Positions 6,866-14,881 of a stretch of DNA of 24,742 nt are shown here, in pieces. Source of the stretch: an uncultured Rhodobiaceae bacterium. GTDB taxonomy: Archaea > Thermoplasmatota > Poseidoniia > Poseidoniales > Poseidoniaceae. Made by a program: the position numbers and the translations under genes. The first letter of the stretch is position 1. Each line of letters begins with the position of its first letter. The notes under the pieces were generated by a model. That model had not been told where the DNA came from. It saw nothing but the letters and a program-made list of their open reading frames with translations, and did not search any database. The stretch is taken from assembly GCA_937911445.1 (NCBI GenBank), contig CALDQY010000071.1:1-24742 (forward strand), given 5' to 3'.

Positions 6866-7732
6866 ATGACAACAATGTTCTGGATTCTTTGGTTCTTCAT
6901 CGCTTTCATTATCGTTCTTGTTGCCTTCACACTCCGTAAGGAAACAGAAGAAATGCCACGTCGAGAAATTCTCCGTGCTGTTGAGTCAACTGGCGGAATG
7001 GGTATTTCCGAACGGGCCTTCCTGTGGGTATTTTCGTGGATGGACACACGGTTCCGCATCCAAGACTACTGGAACATGTCCAAGGGTGCTTACTACAACA
7101 TGCATCGCCAAATGCCACTCACCCACGCTGAAAAGTACAAGTTGCGCATCATTTGGTACTGGTACCCATTGTACTGCCTTGGTGGCATATCTTTCCTCAG
7201 TTTCATCATCCTGGTTTTGACAGGAACCATTCTCGGTATTTACTACGTTCCTGGCGGTGAAGGTGATCCATCACCTGCTTATGCCTCTATGGAATTCATC
7301 ATGCTCGAGTTACCGTTCGGGTACATCATCCGTGCAGTCCATCACTGGGGAACTCACTTCATGGTCGCATCTGTGTTTTTGCACATGTGCCGTGTGTACT
7401 TCACAGGTGCTTACCGAAACCCACGTGAACTCAACTGGCTCATCGGTGTAGCTTTGATGGCGTTAACCATCGTCTTTGGTTACTCTGGCTATTTGCTACC
7501 GTGGGACAGTCTTGCATACGGTGCTGCCGTCATTGGGATCAACCTAGCCAACTCCTCTCCATTGATTGGAAAGTACATCGCAACCCTTCTCTTCGGCGGC
7601 TCATCCTTGACCCCACGAACGGTAACACGGATGTACTTCATCCACGTCTTCATTCTCCCTGTGATTGTGACAACATTGATCATCATTCACTTGTTTATTG
7701 TCTGGGTACAAGGCATTGCGGAGCCACATTGA
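6866..7732 (+). CDS. Cytochrome b6-type N-terminal cytochrome b subunit
   Basis: 288 residues preceded by AGGTGATATC. It is the heme-binding half of a split cytochrome b and oxidises/reduces quinone in the membrane. Seen: heme ligand pairs H159/H173 (RAVHHW...LHMCRVY) and H260/H275 (YFIHVFILP...IIHLF); the 13- and 14-residue gaps match cytochrome b6, as does the FTGAYRNPRELNW stretch and GYLLPWD. Cys104 in LYCLGGI falls where b6 has Cys35, which binds an extra heme c(n) in b6f complexes. Odd: an N-terminal extension of ~90 residues with an additional TM helix (~4-22) and a charged linker. The C-terminal half of cytochrome b is supplied by the next gene, 14 bp downstream. Confidence 0.94.
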   Translation: MTTMFWILWFFIAFIIVLVAFTLRKETEEMPRREILRAVESTGGMGISERAFLWVFSWMDTRFRIQDYWNMSKGAYYNMHRQMPLTHAEKYKLRIIWYWYPLYCLGGISFLSFIILVLTGTILGIYYVPGGEGDPSPAYASMEFIMLELPFGYIIRAVHHWGTHFMVASVFLHMCRVYFTGAYRNPRELNWLIGVALMALTIVFGYSGYLLPWDSLAYGAAVIGINLANSSPLIGKYIATLLFGGSSLTPRTVTRMYFIHVFILPVIVTTLIIIHLFIVWVQGIAEPH

Positions 7733-7746
7733 TCGGAGGAATTTGA

Positions 7747-10542
7747 ATGGGATTAATGGAAAATTTAGGACGAGTTGCAACCTCGTATATGGATGAAAAA
7801 GCCAAGCTTCAGGAGGCTGGTGAAAAGCGAAAGCGTACCCGCATGGGCCACGGTTTCTGGCCTCATGAAGTTCTTCGAGATACCATTCTGTTTGCGTTCA
7901 TGGCAGCAGTTCTGTTGTTCTATGCGTGGTTGATTCCACCACCATTGCACGGCGCTGCAGACCCATACGCACAAGCGGGGTTCGTTTTCCCTGATTGGTA
8001 CGTACTGTTCTCATACGGATACCTACGATGGGGAGAGTATCTTCCTCAATTTACGGTACCGACCGGTTTCATTGGCGACATTGTCGGCCAACCTGTCTTT
8101 GCTTGGAACGCTGCATGGTGGGGCGCTGCACTCACTGGCATTCCAGTCGGCATTCTTGCACTTCCACCGTTCCTCGGTGGACGTGAAAAGCGACCTGTTG
8201 AAGATCCGTGGTTTGCGGCAGCGGGTGCTGTCTATCTTGCGCACGTGTGGTTCATCTCTGTCTTTTCGATCAACATCTTCCTCGAACTGTACGGGAAAAA
8301 CCGATCGGATTATTGTAAACTCGATTCACATGGAGATCTGTTATGTGGAACGAGATCACCATGGATTGCTGAAATCTTCAATGCCGTGCCGTGGATACTC
8401 ACCGGTATGCTGTTATGGATTGTGATCTATTTTGTTGGACGTAATATCCTCGTTAAAGCATGGGGATCTGGATTCACACCGGAACACGGCAAGCGTGTCA
8501 TTATCGGTGCGCTCGTCATCTCCGCAGGTGCATCGGTTGCTACTTTCGACACCTACGATAACGGATTCTGGGAAGCGGGTGGACTGTTGACCATCAAGGG
8601 ACTAACACACGACTACTACCCTGAACTGGAGGCAATGCGTACACAACCGTCCGATGTACACGTTCATGAAACGAACGAGTTTACCGATGATCGTGGATAC
8701 ACAGACGGCATTGTACCAGCGGCAGCTTGGCTTAATTGGCAAATCTTCCAGCCCGCTCGAGAAACCATCATCGATTTCAGTGATGCCAACAACCATCAAA
8801 ACCCATCTGAGGGCGACAATGCTGCAGGCAACACCGTGACCTTTGCCGGTGGAGAAGGCTACACAAGTTCAGGTACATTCACCGTCTCAGGCGAGTACAC
8901 GGACGAAGCACTTCCAACCGATGTTACCTGCGAATATCGAGCCAGTGAGCGTAAGATCGACGGTGTCAACACCGCAACAATGCTCTCGAGCACCATGAGC
9001 GTCACCGACACCTCTGGCAAGGTCCTTGCATCGTTCACGGGCTGTGAAGGGGCGGAAATTAACCTCATGCCAGGGAACTACAACTACGAGTACACCCTAG
9101 TCGCATCAGGTGCCTTGGCTCTCAACGATTCAATCACAACGGAAACAACCTACTCTGTTCGTGCGTTCCAACCGCTCCTCTTGTGGGACGACAACTCTGG
9201 TGCTCACGCTGGCAAGGTCGTTGATTTGACCAACTCCACAATGATTGCAATGATTCAAGCCGATGGTGGAGCGTATTCGGTCACCGATAACCCATCCTAC
9301 CATGTCAACCCGAAGGCACTCGACGCTAAGTTGACCTATGCTATGTTCATCCCATGTCTAACCTTTGGTGCTGTTGTCATCGTTTTGTTGCGATCGATGG
9401 CACGTGGCTACGAATTCGAGATGAACAAGTGTTACGGCTGTGACCTTTGTGACGATGCCTGTCCAGTTCGATTGTTCAATGGTGGAGACAAACTCAACAT
9501 CATTTACAACTCATGGAACAATGAGGACGATGGTGTACCGCTGTATTCGTGTCTAACGTGTACAGCATGTACCAATGCTTGTCCTCAGTTGGTTAACTAC
9601 GATTCCTACGTCGACATTCGACGCAGCCTCATTGTAGGTGGGCCAGCTGCAGAAATTCCTCACACCGTTCTTCAAGCCGTCCTCGCCGCTGAAGCAGAGG
9701 AAGCATCCAACGATGACTTCATCCCAGTAGAGGAATACCCAATCTCCTCAAACGTCGGCTACTACCCTGGCTGTGTCGATTATCTCGACCAAGAGATGGT
9801 CTTCTCACACGTCAACGAGGGTGAGATGAATCTTGGTGACTCAACAACGGCTGCCTTTACACTGTTCGAAGAAATGGGACACGATGTTTCCTACCTTGGC
9901 CGTGACTTCCTCAAGTGCTGTGGCCACGACCAGAAGTGGCAGGGACTTACAGAAGTCTTTGACAAACTCAAAGCCTACAACCAGAAGAAGATCGAAGCAT
10001 CCGGCATCGATACACTCGTTTCCTCCTGTGCAGAATGTTTCCGTACCTTTGCTCGCGATTACGAGCTTGAAGGTGTCAAGGTCATGCACACGACAGAATA
10101 CCTCATCGAGAACGGTTTCGATATGCAGCTCTCAACCGATGCAACCACCGTCACCTACCACGACCCTTGTCGTCTTGGTCGACAAATGGGCATCTATGAC
10201 GAGCCACGTGAACTCATCAACGCCGTTGAGGGTGTCGATCTTGTTGAGATGGAACACCATGGCGAAGACGCCATGTGCTGTGGTGTCTCAAGCATGATGT
10301 CATGCAACGAGAACGCTCGAGCACTACGTGTTGCTCGAATGGAAGAAATCAAGTCGACCGGTGCAGACACAATGCTGACTTCTTGTCCAAAGTGTGTTTC
10401 ACACTTTGAGTGCCTCAAGTTCGAGGGAGATGAACGCTATGAAGACATCGAGATTCTCGATGTTGTGTCCTTCCTCGCTCGTGAAGTCAACGCCAAGAAG
10501 AGTGAACTTCCTGCAGCAACTCAAACAGAAGTTGAAGCTTGA
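7747..10542 (+). CDS. Cytochrome b subunit IV-like domain fused to an external beta domain and an HdrD-like Fe-S/CCG module
   Basis: 931 residues, GGAGG site before the ATG. Residues ~1-267 are a cytochrome b C-terminal half: five TM helices (~45-63, 121-139, 157-180, 211-233, 250-266) and PDWY (82-85), the counterpart of the quinone-site PEWY. Residues ~268-525 form a Thr/Ser/Asp-rich beta domain (C395 and C433 could pair). A sixth TM (~530-549) leads to two ferredoxin-type clusters (C562/565/568/572; C602/605/608/612) and two CCG domains (C676, C724-725, C761, C764; C808, C844-845, C880, C883), as in HdrD, GlpC and LldE-type proteins. Helix count places the beta domain outside and the Fe-S module in the cytoplasm. 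No stop or frame change interrupts it. Electrons could pass between quinone and a cytosolic partner; that partner is not shown by the sequence. Confidence 0.9.
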   Translation: MGLMENLGRVATSYMDEKAKLQEAGEKRKRTRMGHGFWPHEVLRDTILFAFMAAVLLFYAWLIPPPLHGAADPYAQAGFVFPDWYVLFSYGYLRWGEYLPQFTVPTGFIGDIVGQPVFAWNAAWWGAALTGIPVGILALPPFLGGREKRPVEDPWFAAAGAVYLAHVWFISVFSINIFLELYGKNRSDYCKLDSHGDLLCGTRSPWIAEIFNAVPWILTGMLLWIVIYFVGRNILVKAWGSGFTPEHGKRVIIGALVISAGASVATFDTYDNGFWEAGGLLTIKGLTHDYYPELEAMRTQPSDVHVHETNEFTDDRGYTDGIVPAAAWLNWQIFQPARETIIDFSDANNHQNPSEGDNAAGNTVTFAGGEGYTSSGTFTVSGEYTDEALPTDVTCEYRASERKIDGVNTATMLSSTMSVTDTSGKVLASFTGCEGAEINLMPGNYNYEYTLVASGALALNDSITTETTYSVRAFQPLLLWDDNSGAHAGKVVDLTNSTMIAMIQADGGAYSVTDNPSYHVNPKALDAKLTYAMFIPCLTFGAVVIVLLRSMARGYEFEMNKCYGCDLCDDACPVRLFNGGDKLNIIYNSWNNEDDGVPLYSCLTCTACTNACPQLVNYDSYVDIRRSLIVGGPAAEIPHTVLQAVLAAEAEEASNDDFIPVEEYPISSNVGYYPGCVDYLDQEMVFSHVNEGEMNLGDSTTAAFTLFEEMGHDVSYLGRDFLKCCGHDQKWQGLTEVFDKLKAYNQKKIEASGIDTLVSSCAECFRTFARDYELEGVKVMHTTEYLIENGFDMQLSTDATTVTYHDPCRLGRQMGIYDEPRELINAVEGVDLVEMEHHGEDAMCCGVSSMMSCNENARALRVARMEEIKSTGADTMLTSCPKCVSHFECLKFEGDERYEDIEILDVVSFLAREVNAKKSELPAATQTEVEA

Positions 10543-10544
10543 AG

Positions 10545-10829
10545 TTAATCTTCAGATGGTACGTCATCGTCCATACCGACGATTTCGTAATTCGAAGGGA
10601 ACAGAGCGATCAGAACACCGGCAATGAGACTGATAAGGCCCCACATGAATTCTTGCTGAACAAAGAGAAGTTCAAGTGCGATAACACAGAGAATCAGTCC
10701 CCCGATGTTTGAAGTCCAGACGAGCGTCTTGAAGGTTCCAAGCGATACACCGGTTGTCCCTTCCTTGCGGTATGGGCCGAATTCTCCACCAAAACGTTGG
10801 GCTGTTGGTTGTTTTCCTTTTTTTGACAT
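10545..10829 (-). CDS. Small two-helix membrane protein downstream of ferredoxin
   Basis: 94 residues. A basic, polar N-terminus (residues 1-30, with a GGEFGPYRKEG stretch) is followed by two TM helices (~37-57 and ~61-79) and an acidic end (DDDVPSED). No family is recognised. A clear GGTGAT site lies between the ferredoxin stop and this ATG (AGGTGATGTTAC-ATG), 11 bp after the ferredoxin gene, so the two are co-translated. It converges on the cytochrome b-HdrD fusion gene with only 2 bp between the stops. It may be a membrane partner for the ferredoxin. Confidence 0.75.
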   Translation of the reverse strand: MSKKGKQPTAQRFGGEFGPYRKEGTTGVSLGTFKTLVWTSNIGGLILCVIALELLFVQQEFMWGLISLIAGVLIALFPSNYEIVGMDDDVPSED

Positions 10830-10840
10830 GTAACATCACC

Positions 10841-11173
10841 TCATCGGTCGATCATGCTGATGGCGTCTGTTGGACAAGCGAGAACACACAGACGACAGCC
10901 TGTGCACGCATCACGAATGATTTTCGCTTTCTGATTGCTTTCAACGTTGATCAGTGGACTGCGCATAGCAACTTTGTACATCTCAATCGCATCATCATCG
11001 CAGACGATGGTGCATTGGTCACAACCAATGCAGAGTTCTTCTTTGACAAATGCAACGGCTGACTCTCCGCCCTTCAATGAGGCGTGTTGCACACCACGTT
11101 GGCGATTCAGACTCGTACGGATACGCTTCGCCTCTTCGTCGCGGCGACGCTTCAACTCATCCGAGGACGTCAT
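10841..11173 (-). CDS. 2[4Fe-4S] ferredoxin
   Basis: 110 residues. An Arg/Lys-rich helical N-terminus (~1-30) precedes two cluster motifs: C48xxC51xxC54xxxC58 and C90xxC93xxC96xxxC100-P. The first motif is followed by Asp instead of the usual Pro (CTIVCDDDAIEM). It is a low-potential electron carrier of the bacterial/archaeal 8Fe type. The start has AGGTGA 4 nt upstream, inside the end of the preceding membrane-protein gene (17-bp overlap). Sited next to the cytochrome b-HdrD fusion, though on the other strand, it is a candidate electron partner, but many other partners are possible. Confidence 0.9.
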   Translation of the reverse strand: MTSSDELKRRRDEEAKRIRTSLNRQRGVQHASLKGGESAVAFVKEELCIGCDQCTIVCDDDAIEMYKVAMRSPLINVESNQKAKIIRDACTGCRLCVLACPTDAISMIDR

Positions 11174-11816
11174 GGTTCACCTCAACCATGGGTTGCCCTT
11201 CAAACTTGGCAACGCTCAAATTAACAAGAAGGTCGCCAAAACAGTAGAATGCACCAACAAGAAGAGGCGGATTCCAAGCTGTCAAACCGGTCCATGGGAC
11301 GTTGGCAGCCCATGTCCAGTTTCCAAGGAACGTACCCCATAACTCCATGAAAAGAGCAAGCCATACCATAGAAGCATACAGGCGAGGTTCGGGACCCCAT
11401 TGCGTGAATCCTAGCGTCAAGAGAATCAGCAGAACAGCGGATGTATCGGTCCCTTTGACTGCACCATAGACGACCAAAGGAACAAGTAAGAGAACCAGAG
11501 GCATTGGTGAACGTTCAGGAATCCGTTGAGCAACACGGCGTCCAAGATCGAAGAGGAAGTAATGCCCAACGGGAACAAACAATGGCATGAATCCACGTTG
11601 ATATTCGTAGATGAGCCACACTTCACTGAAGAACAACTCCATAGGTGTAGCAAAAGCAAGGACTGCAATCATCTCGATTCTCTCCTTTCGATCTGTGTTC
11701 CAGAAGAGGTAAGAAAAGACACCAATGCACCAAATATCGACTGGCCATTGAGCGTATTTTGCTGAGATGAGAAGTCCAACTGCAATCGTTAGGACATAGA
11801 GGACCTCACGACGCAT
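11157..11816 (-). CDS. Multi-pass membrane protein of unknown function
   Basis: 219 residues with about seven hydrophobic segments, rich in Trp and aromatic residues (YEYQRGF, WGTFLGNWTW, WNPPLLVGAFYCFGD). I do not recognise it with confidence; the WG-GNW-W and NPPLLVG patterns slightly recall carotenoid-biosynthesis membrane proteins (CruF/DUF422 type), a weak impression only. It is the first gene of the ferredoxin operon: a TATA-like TTTAAA lies 22-27 nt before its ATG and there is no Shine-Dalgarno site, so the mRNA is probably leaderless. The last 17 bp overlap the ferredoxin gene and carry its ribosome binding site. Confidence 0.75.
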   Translation of the reverse strand: MRREVLYVLTIAVGLLISAKYAQWPVDIWCIGVFSYLFWNTDRKERIEMIAVLAFATPMELFFSEVWLIYEYQRGFMPLFVPVGHYFLFDLGRRVAQRIPERSPMPLVLLLVPLVVYGAVKGTDTSAVLLILLTLGFTQWGPEPRLYASMVWLALFMELWGTFLGNWTWAANVPWTGLTAWNPPLLVGAFYCFGDLLVNLSVAKFEGQPMVEVNHDVLG

Positions 11817-11837
11817 GTCCCTGCTAAGGGTCCAATG

Positions 11838-11843
11838 TTTAAA
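11838..11843 (-). promoter_or_regulatory. TATA-like element of the ferredoxin operon
   Basis: TTTAAA, 22-27 nt before the ATG at 11816, where an archaeal TATA box would give a leaderless transcript. It is squeezed between this start and the 3' end of gshA. Confidence 0.45.
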
Positions 11844-11851
11844 TCAACCAG

Positions 11852-13054
11852 TTAGGATTGTCGCAAGGCTTCCGCCTCAAGTCCCATAGCAAGCATCGAC
11901 AACTCTGACAACAGAGCATGCCAGTTGTGAGCATGCGTCATGAAACTAGAGTCTTCTTCTGAAGTTACAAACAGAGCACTGGGCGAATTGAGATTCCCCA
12001 TTTCGTCCTTCTTTGGATTGATTCGATAAAACCACGATGATGCATCACCATCAACGAGGTAGACTACGGGTTCAACAGGGGCCCCAGCATCTGTTTGCAT
12101 TAACGTAGGAACGCCTTCCTGAATGAGGAAATCCTCTGTGTTCGAATTTCCCTTTCCATACATGAGTTTCTTCATTTTTCGATTAGAGAGATTCAGCAAT
12201 TGTTGACCCGATGTGACTGTCATGATACCGAGTCCATAGGTTCCACGATTGTTCTTGACGTATGCGACAGGTTCTCGGTCAATACCGAGCGCAGCGTATC
12301 GTTGTGCCAATTTTGCCAAAAATACATCGACATCGCTTGCAAGTTGGATTCGACAAGCTTCTTTTTCGAGACATTTCTCCTCGGAGACAAACGATTCACA
12401 AATCAGGTGCCATGGATCAATGCCGATGATCTCACTGATTTCCTCGATGAGTGGTCGCAAGAAGTCAAAATGTTGAGATTTCTTTCGTTGATACCAACCC
12501 ATTTGAGGACGAGGAAGAACACTCTTTGTCGAGAGGCCTTCGAGATCACCATCCGTCAAATCGTTGTTCAAGAGAATAAAGTCGGGTTGTTGACCTTGAA
12601 CCAAGAGAACGTCATCCACGACTTCAACTTGATGCAATGGAAGTGGCCCGTGTATTCCATTCAAAGCGTCGAAGCCATCGAGTTCAGGGTTACCAATCGT
12701 ACATCGGTATCCTGCACGCTCAACCAACTGACAGAGCGTTCGGAGATTTTCCACATATCCTTGGTTACGAGTGTGTGATTCTGGGTAGATGTGGACCCAC
12801 TGGCAGTCAGGATGGTGTCGCTCAATGTGCGCAGCGATACGTTCAGTCAGATGTGGCAAATCGGATTCTGAGGTGTTGTTGAAACCTGCAGGGAATTGAT
12901 TTGCATCGACCACGGCAATCTTCCAACCTGCATCACGAATATCGACACTACCGTATATGGGAACATCAATCTCTGAACGCTTTTGAGCCATCCAAGCAAC
13001 GATTTCCTCACGCTTTCCCTCAAGTGCAGAACTCAAGTCATGAACGAGCGTCAT
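11852..13054 (-). CDS. gshA: Glutamate-cysteine ligase, GshA type (PF08886-like)
   Basis: 400 residues. It resembles the Acidithiobacillus/proteobacterial-type glutamate-cysteine ligase, which joins Glu and Cys with ATP to gamma-glutamylcysteine. Seen and matched from memory to that family: GSVDIRDAGWKIAVVDAN then QFPAGFNN (residues 35-60), LLNNDLTDG (161-169), the GWYQRKKSQHF stretch (186-196), IGIDPW, and the ATP-grasp-like YVKNNRGTYGLGIMTV (265-280) with IQEGVPT and EPVVYLVDG after it. Length fits the family (~400-440). The ATG overlaps the asnB stop (TAATG) and has GGAGG upstream, so the two are translationally coupled. This type is mainly bacterial, suggesting horizontal transfer. No glutathione synthetase is seen here, so the end product may be gamma-glutamylcysteine. 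Confidence 0.78.
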   Translation of the reverse strand: MTLVHDLSSALEGKREEIVAWMAQKRSEIDVPIYGSVDIRDAGWKIAVVDANQFPAGFNNTSESDLPHLTERIAAHIERHHPDCQWVHIYPESHTRNQGYVENLRTLCQLVERAGYRCTIGNPELDGFDALNGIHGPLPLHQVEVVDDVLLVQGQQPDFILLNNDLTDGDLEGLSTKSVLPRPQMGWYQRKKSQHFDFLRPLIEEISEIIGIDPWHLICESFVSEEKCLEKEACRIQLASDVDVFLAKLAQRYAALGIDREPVAYVKNNRGTYGLGIMTVTSGQQLLNLSNRKMKKLMYGKGNSNTEDFLIQEGVPTLMQTDAGAPVEPVVYLVDGDASSWFYRINPKKDEMGNLNSPSALFVTSEEDSSFMTHAHNWHALLSELSMLAMGLEAEALRQS

Positions 13055-14832
13055 TAGATAACCTCCGCAAGTAATGCATCGATTGAACGATGGTGTTGTG
13101 GCTGATCGTATTCAATGAGATGAAGTGATTCAAACAAACCAAGACCCAATGCAATTTCGGGTTGATGACGAAGAAGAGGTTCACAGAAATTCCATCGTGA
13201 TGAGATTTCTTCAATCTGTGCGGAGTATTCGTTGAGGCATGAGCTTAGAAGCGTCGGAGAGGTAGCTGTACCAGCAGGCAATTTCTTTCGCTCTACGACG
13301 CTTTTCGGTAGTGACGTCAATGAGGCGGCCTTTCGAAGGGCCTTCTTTTCCAGTCCTTCCGAAGGCAATCGTTGATTGCTAGGAAGCGAAAATGCATCTT
13401 TTCGATGAGAACGGCCGAGGAATGGAACACGTACCTCTAGCGAATGTGCCATCGAATGTCGGTCAACAAGGCGAAGTTGGAAGTTGCTCAATTGCCCGTG
13501 TTCAAGCTCAAACTGAAGCGTGTCTTGCAAACCGCCGAGATGTGTTTGTGGTCGATGGTCCCCCCCCCACCAGCGTTCGTCTTCAGAATCGAGTTCACCT
13601 TGTTCAAATTGGCGTGCAAATGGATGATGAAGCATTGAAATCCGGTGCTCGAGTTCGTGGCGATGAGCATTCAAATCAGCATAACGGGGGTATCCTCCAT
13701 GGATCTCATCAGCTCCTTGCCCACATAGTCCGACGCGTACAGATTTCGCCATGGTTTGGAACAATGGCTGGAAAAACAACACGGAGACATCAAGATCTTC
13801 ACCATGCCAGGAAAGCGAAGGGAGATGTTGAGCGAAGGAATTCTGCTCCATAATGGATTGATGGTGCATGAGATCGAGAGATGAAGCAACAAGTTCTGCA
13901 GCCACCCAATCGGGATTGTCTTCGCTCTCTGCAACGGTCCAGCATTCAGGAATAGGTCGATTGTATCGATACGCAGCATCGTTTGCAACGGCTGCAACAA
14001 GGGACGAATCAAGTCCCCCTGACAGAACAATTCCAACGGGAACATCAGCCATCAATCGCTGTCCAACACTGTCTATGAATCCGTCCAAGAGTTTCTGGGC
14101 CCCAGTTTCTTCATTGTAATCTTCGAGCGGATTGAGACGTGGAGTTGAGAATCGGTGAGAATCAAGAAGGGTCGGTTCTCCATTATCGAAGGACCAGACT
14201 TCGACGGTACCAGGGCGAACCTGATGAACGTCGAGGAACAACGTCGTCGAATCCAATGGATATTCCCAAACCAAACGAGCCATCAATGCCTGCTCATCCA
14301 ATTGCGGATAGAACTCAGAATGTGCGCGAAGTGCTTTGACTTCGCTCGAAAATACGAGCGAAGAGCCAATTCGTGAGCGAATCAGTGGTTTGATACCCAT
14401 TTCATCTCGGGCGAGAATCAACTGTTTGTATTGTGGATGCCATAATGCAAAAGCGAACATTCCGTCTAATTGTTGAATCCAAGCGCCATGATCCTTAGCA
14501 CTTGGAGTTACACTCGCACCCATAGTCTTCTCAAACAAAGCGAGGATGGTCTCGCTGTCACCGGATGTAGTCCAAGGATAATCTGGCATCGAGGAACGTA
14601 GTGACTCAAAATTGTAGATTTCTCCGTTCGCAATCAAAACGTTGCCCTCTTGCGATTGAATTGGTTGAGGGCTGCCTTCCAAATCGACGATGGCAAGGCG
14701 AGCATGTCCCAAACAGACGGATTCATCGTGCCAAAACCCCGAGCCATTTGGGCCACGATGGTTCTGAAGTTGAATCATCTTCTTGATAATGCTAGGATCA
14801 GGAGCACCGAGCATTCCTGCAAGCCCACACAT
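13054..14832 (-). CDS. asnB: Asparagine synthetase (glutamine-hydrolysing)
   Basis: 592 residues. It transfers ammonia from Gln to Asp with ATP through an internal tunnel. Seen: Cys2 as the glutaminase nucleophile directly after Met, NHRGP (24-28), NGEIYN (69-74), SGDSE (90-94) with RDEMGIKPL (142-150), and in the synthetase half the PP-loop SGGLDSS (271-277) and GQGADEIHGGYPRY. Length and order fit bacterial/archaeal AsnB. A TATA box about 25-30 nt before the ATG and no Shine-Dalgarno site indicate a leaderless mRNA. It is coupled to gshA (1-bp overlap). Some AsnB homologues amidate other substrates, so the pairing with a ligase leaves the true substrate slightly open. A run of nine G lies in the coding strand (13560-13568). 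Confidence 0.93.
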   Translation of the reverse strand: MCGLAGMLGAPDPSIIKKMIQLQNHRGPNGSGFWHDESVCLGHARLAIVDLEGSPQPIQSQEGNVLIANGEIYNFESLRSSMPDYPWTTSGDSETILALFEKTMGASVTPSAKDHGAWIQQLDGMFAFALWHPQYKQLILARDEMGIKPLIRSRIGSSLVFSSEVKALRAHSEFYPQLDEQALMARLVWEYPLDSTTLFLDVHQVRPGTVEVWSFDNGEPTLLDSHRFSTPRLNPLEDYNEETGAQKLLDGFIDSVGQRLMADVPVGIVLSGGLDSSLVAAVANDAAYRYNRPIPECWTVAESEDNPDWVAAELVASSLDLMHHQSIMEQNSFAQHLPSLSWHGEDLDVSVLFFQPLFQTMAKSVRVGLCGQGADEIHGGYPRYADLNAHRHELEHRISMLHHPFARQFEQGELDSEDERWWGGDHRPQTHLGGLQDTLQFELEHGQLSNFQLRLVDRHSMAHSLEVRVPFLGRSHRKDAFSLPSNQRLPSEGLEKKALRKAASLTSLPKSVVERKKLPAGTATSPTLLSSCLNEYSAQIEEISSRWNFCEPLLRHQPEIALGLGLFESLHLIEYDQPQHHRSIDALLAEVI

Positions 14833-14856
14833 AGACTTGAATAGTCGGCGTTTGCC

Positions 14857-14862
14857 TATATA
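14857..14862 (-). promoter_or_regulatory. TATA box of the asnB-gshA operon
   Basis: TATATA in an A/T-richer stretch, 25-30 nt before the asnB ATG at 14832. This spacing is that of archaeal leaderless promoters, and no GGTGA/GGAGG site precedes the ATG. Confidence 0.55.
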
Positions 14863-14881
14863 CCGTTGCTTTTGCTTAACA

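Noticed and set aside
12200..12778. 192-codon plus-strand frame opposite gshA
   Set aside because: Sequence has no domain-like pattern and gshA on the other strand is clearly coding.
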